Shown here: positions 4,840 through 5,135 of the stretch, one piece after another
Layout of the letters: each line of letters starts with the position of its first letter
Position numbering within the stretch: position 1 is the first letter of the stretch
From: JAVBMC01 sp031552845
GTDB taxonomy: Bacteria; Verrucomicrobiota; Kiritimatiellia; RFP12; DVOR01
Assembly: GCA_031552845.1 (NCBI GenBank)
Contig: JAVBMC010000004.1
Coordinates: 1-5,135 of the forward strand
Length of the DNA: 5,135 nt
Direction of reading: 5' to 3'
The notes under the pieces: model-generated
The model's input: the letters and a program-made list of their open reading frames with translations, nothing else
Told to the model about the DNA's origin: nothing
The model's database searches: none
Translations under genes and position numbers: made by a program

Positions 4840-5135
4840 ATGGTTCAGGGCGGAAATGGTTATGCGCCGACAGCTTACGCTTGTTATACCGCGAATCTCG
4901 TTGCGGCTATCGTCATCAATGTGACTCCTGTTCTGTTCATTGCACTGCGGTCGTTTTATGGGTTGAGTTATCTGCAGTTCGGACTGTTGGTGGGCGTTAA
5001 CTTTGCCACGCAGATTGCGGCGGATTTGTTGTGCAGCCGTCCGGTGGATCGGTGGGGGTATCGGCCGTTCGTGGTGCTGGCGCCGGTGTTGGCGGCGTTG
5101 GGGATTCTCGTCTTTGTGCTGGCGCCGTATTGGTG
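4840..5135 (+). CDS. MFS transporter, N-terminal part (runs off the window)
   Basis: The first 98 codons of a membrane transporter of the major facilitator superfamily, continuing past the right edge. A first hydrophobic helix spans about residues 15-37 and a second about 44-65. Then comes the short cytoplasmic loop SRPVDRWGYRP (66-76), a recognisable form of MFS motif A (G-x-x-x-D-R-x-G-R-R), followed by a third helix (about 77-96). The first motif position is Ser rather than Gly, while Asp70, Arg71 and Gly73 are kept. The ATG at 4840 follows GGGAG (4830-4834) with a 5-nt gap. The codon just before it is a stop in the same frame, so no longer start exists. Codons end mostly in G or T, unlike the minus-strand genes. 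The substrate cannot be told from this part. Confidence 0.85.
   Translation, partial: MVQGGNGYAPTAYACYTANLVAAIVINVTPVLFIALRSFYGLSYLQFGLLVGVNFATQIAADLLCSRPVDRWGYRPFVVLAPVLAALGILVFVLAPYW

Overview
The window carries five near-complete protein genes, two tRNA genes and the start of a sixth protein gene. It appears to come from a bacterial chromosome of fairly high GC, roughly 55-60% by eye. The best lineage clue is a single-chain exosortase fused to an EpsI domain, the sorting enzyme of PEP-CTERM-type systems in Gram-negative bacteria that make exopolysaccharide. Together with a ThiI/MnmA-like thiolase carrying an NFACT-R-like tail, this would fit the PVC group (Lentisphaerota, Verrucomicrobiota or Kiritimatiellota) or a deltaproteobacterial-type lineage. 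This placement is inference; no rRNA or marker gene here settles it.

Left part (1-2703, plus strand). An AT-rich leader holds a 35-bp imperfect tandem repeat and a plausible promoter. A tight operon follows: a DUF493/YbeD-like small protein (287-583), a 545-residue exosortase-EpsI fusion (594-2231) and D-aminoacyl-tRNA deacylase dtd (2228-2683). The gaps are 10 bp and then a 4-bp ATGA overlap. The exosortase has its Cys/Arg/His catalytic set, and its EpsI part contains a four-cysteine zinc-ribbon-like insert, which is the most unusual protein feature here. A weak hairpin with a T-run closes the operon.

Middle (2704-4447, mostly minus strand). A roughly 245-bp convergent intergenic region holds inverted and imperfect direct repeats that no gene explains. 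Two minus-strand genes follow, 9 bp apart: a COG2426 'small multidrug export' family membrane protein, transcribed first (4447-3938), and a ThiI/MnmA-like tRNA thiolase with CxxC...C cysteines and an NFACT-R-like C-terminus (3928-2948).

Right part (4448-5135, plus strand). A divergent promoter region includes a TTGACA-17-TAAACT promoter with a GC-rich discriminator. It leads into tRNA-Val(GAC), a strong intrinsic-terminator hairpin and tRNA-Pro(GGG). An MFS transporter begins at 4840 and runs off the window end, preceded by a possible 14-codon leader ORF that abuts its start codon.

Functionally, dtd, the thiolase and the two tRNAs form a loose translation and tRNA-quality theme around one envelope gene (the exosortase) and two membrane-protein genes. 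I see no defence system, CRISPR array or intact mobile element. The observations most worth checking are the zinc-ribbon insert in the exosortase fusion, the terminator between the two tRNAs, the repeat-rich convergent spacer and the tandem dyad repeat upstream of the first operon.
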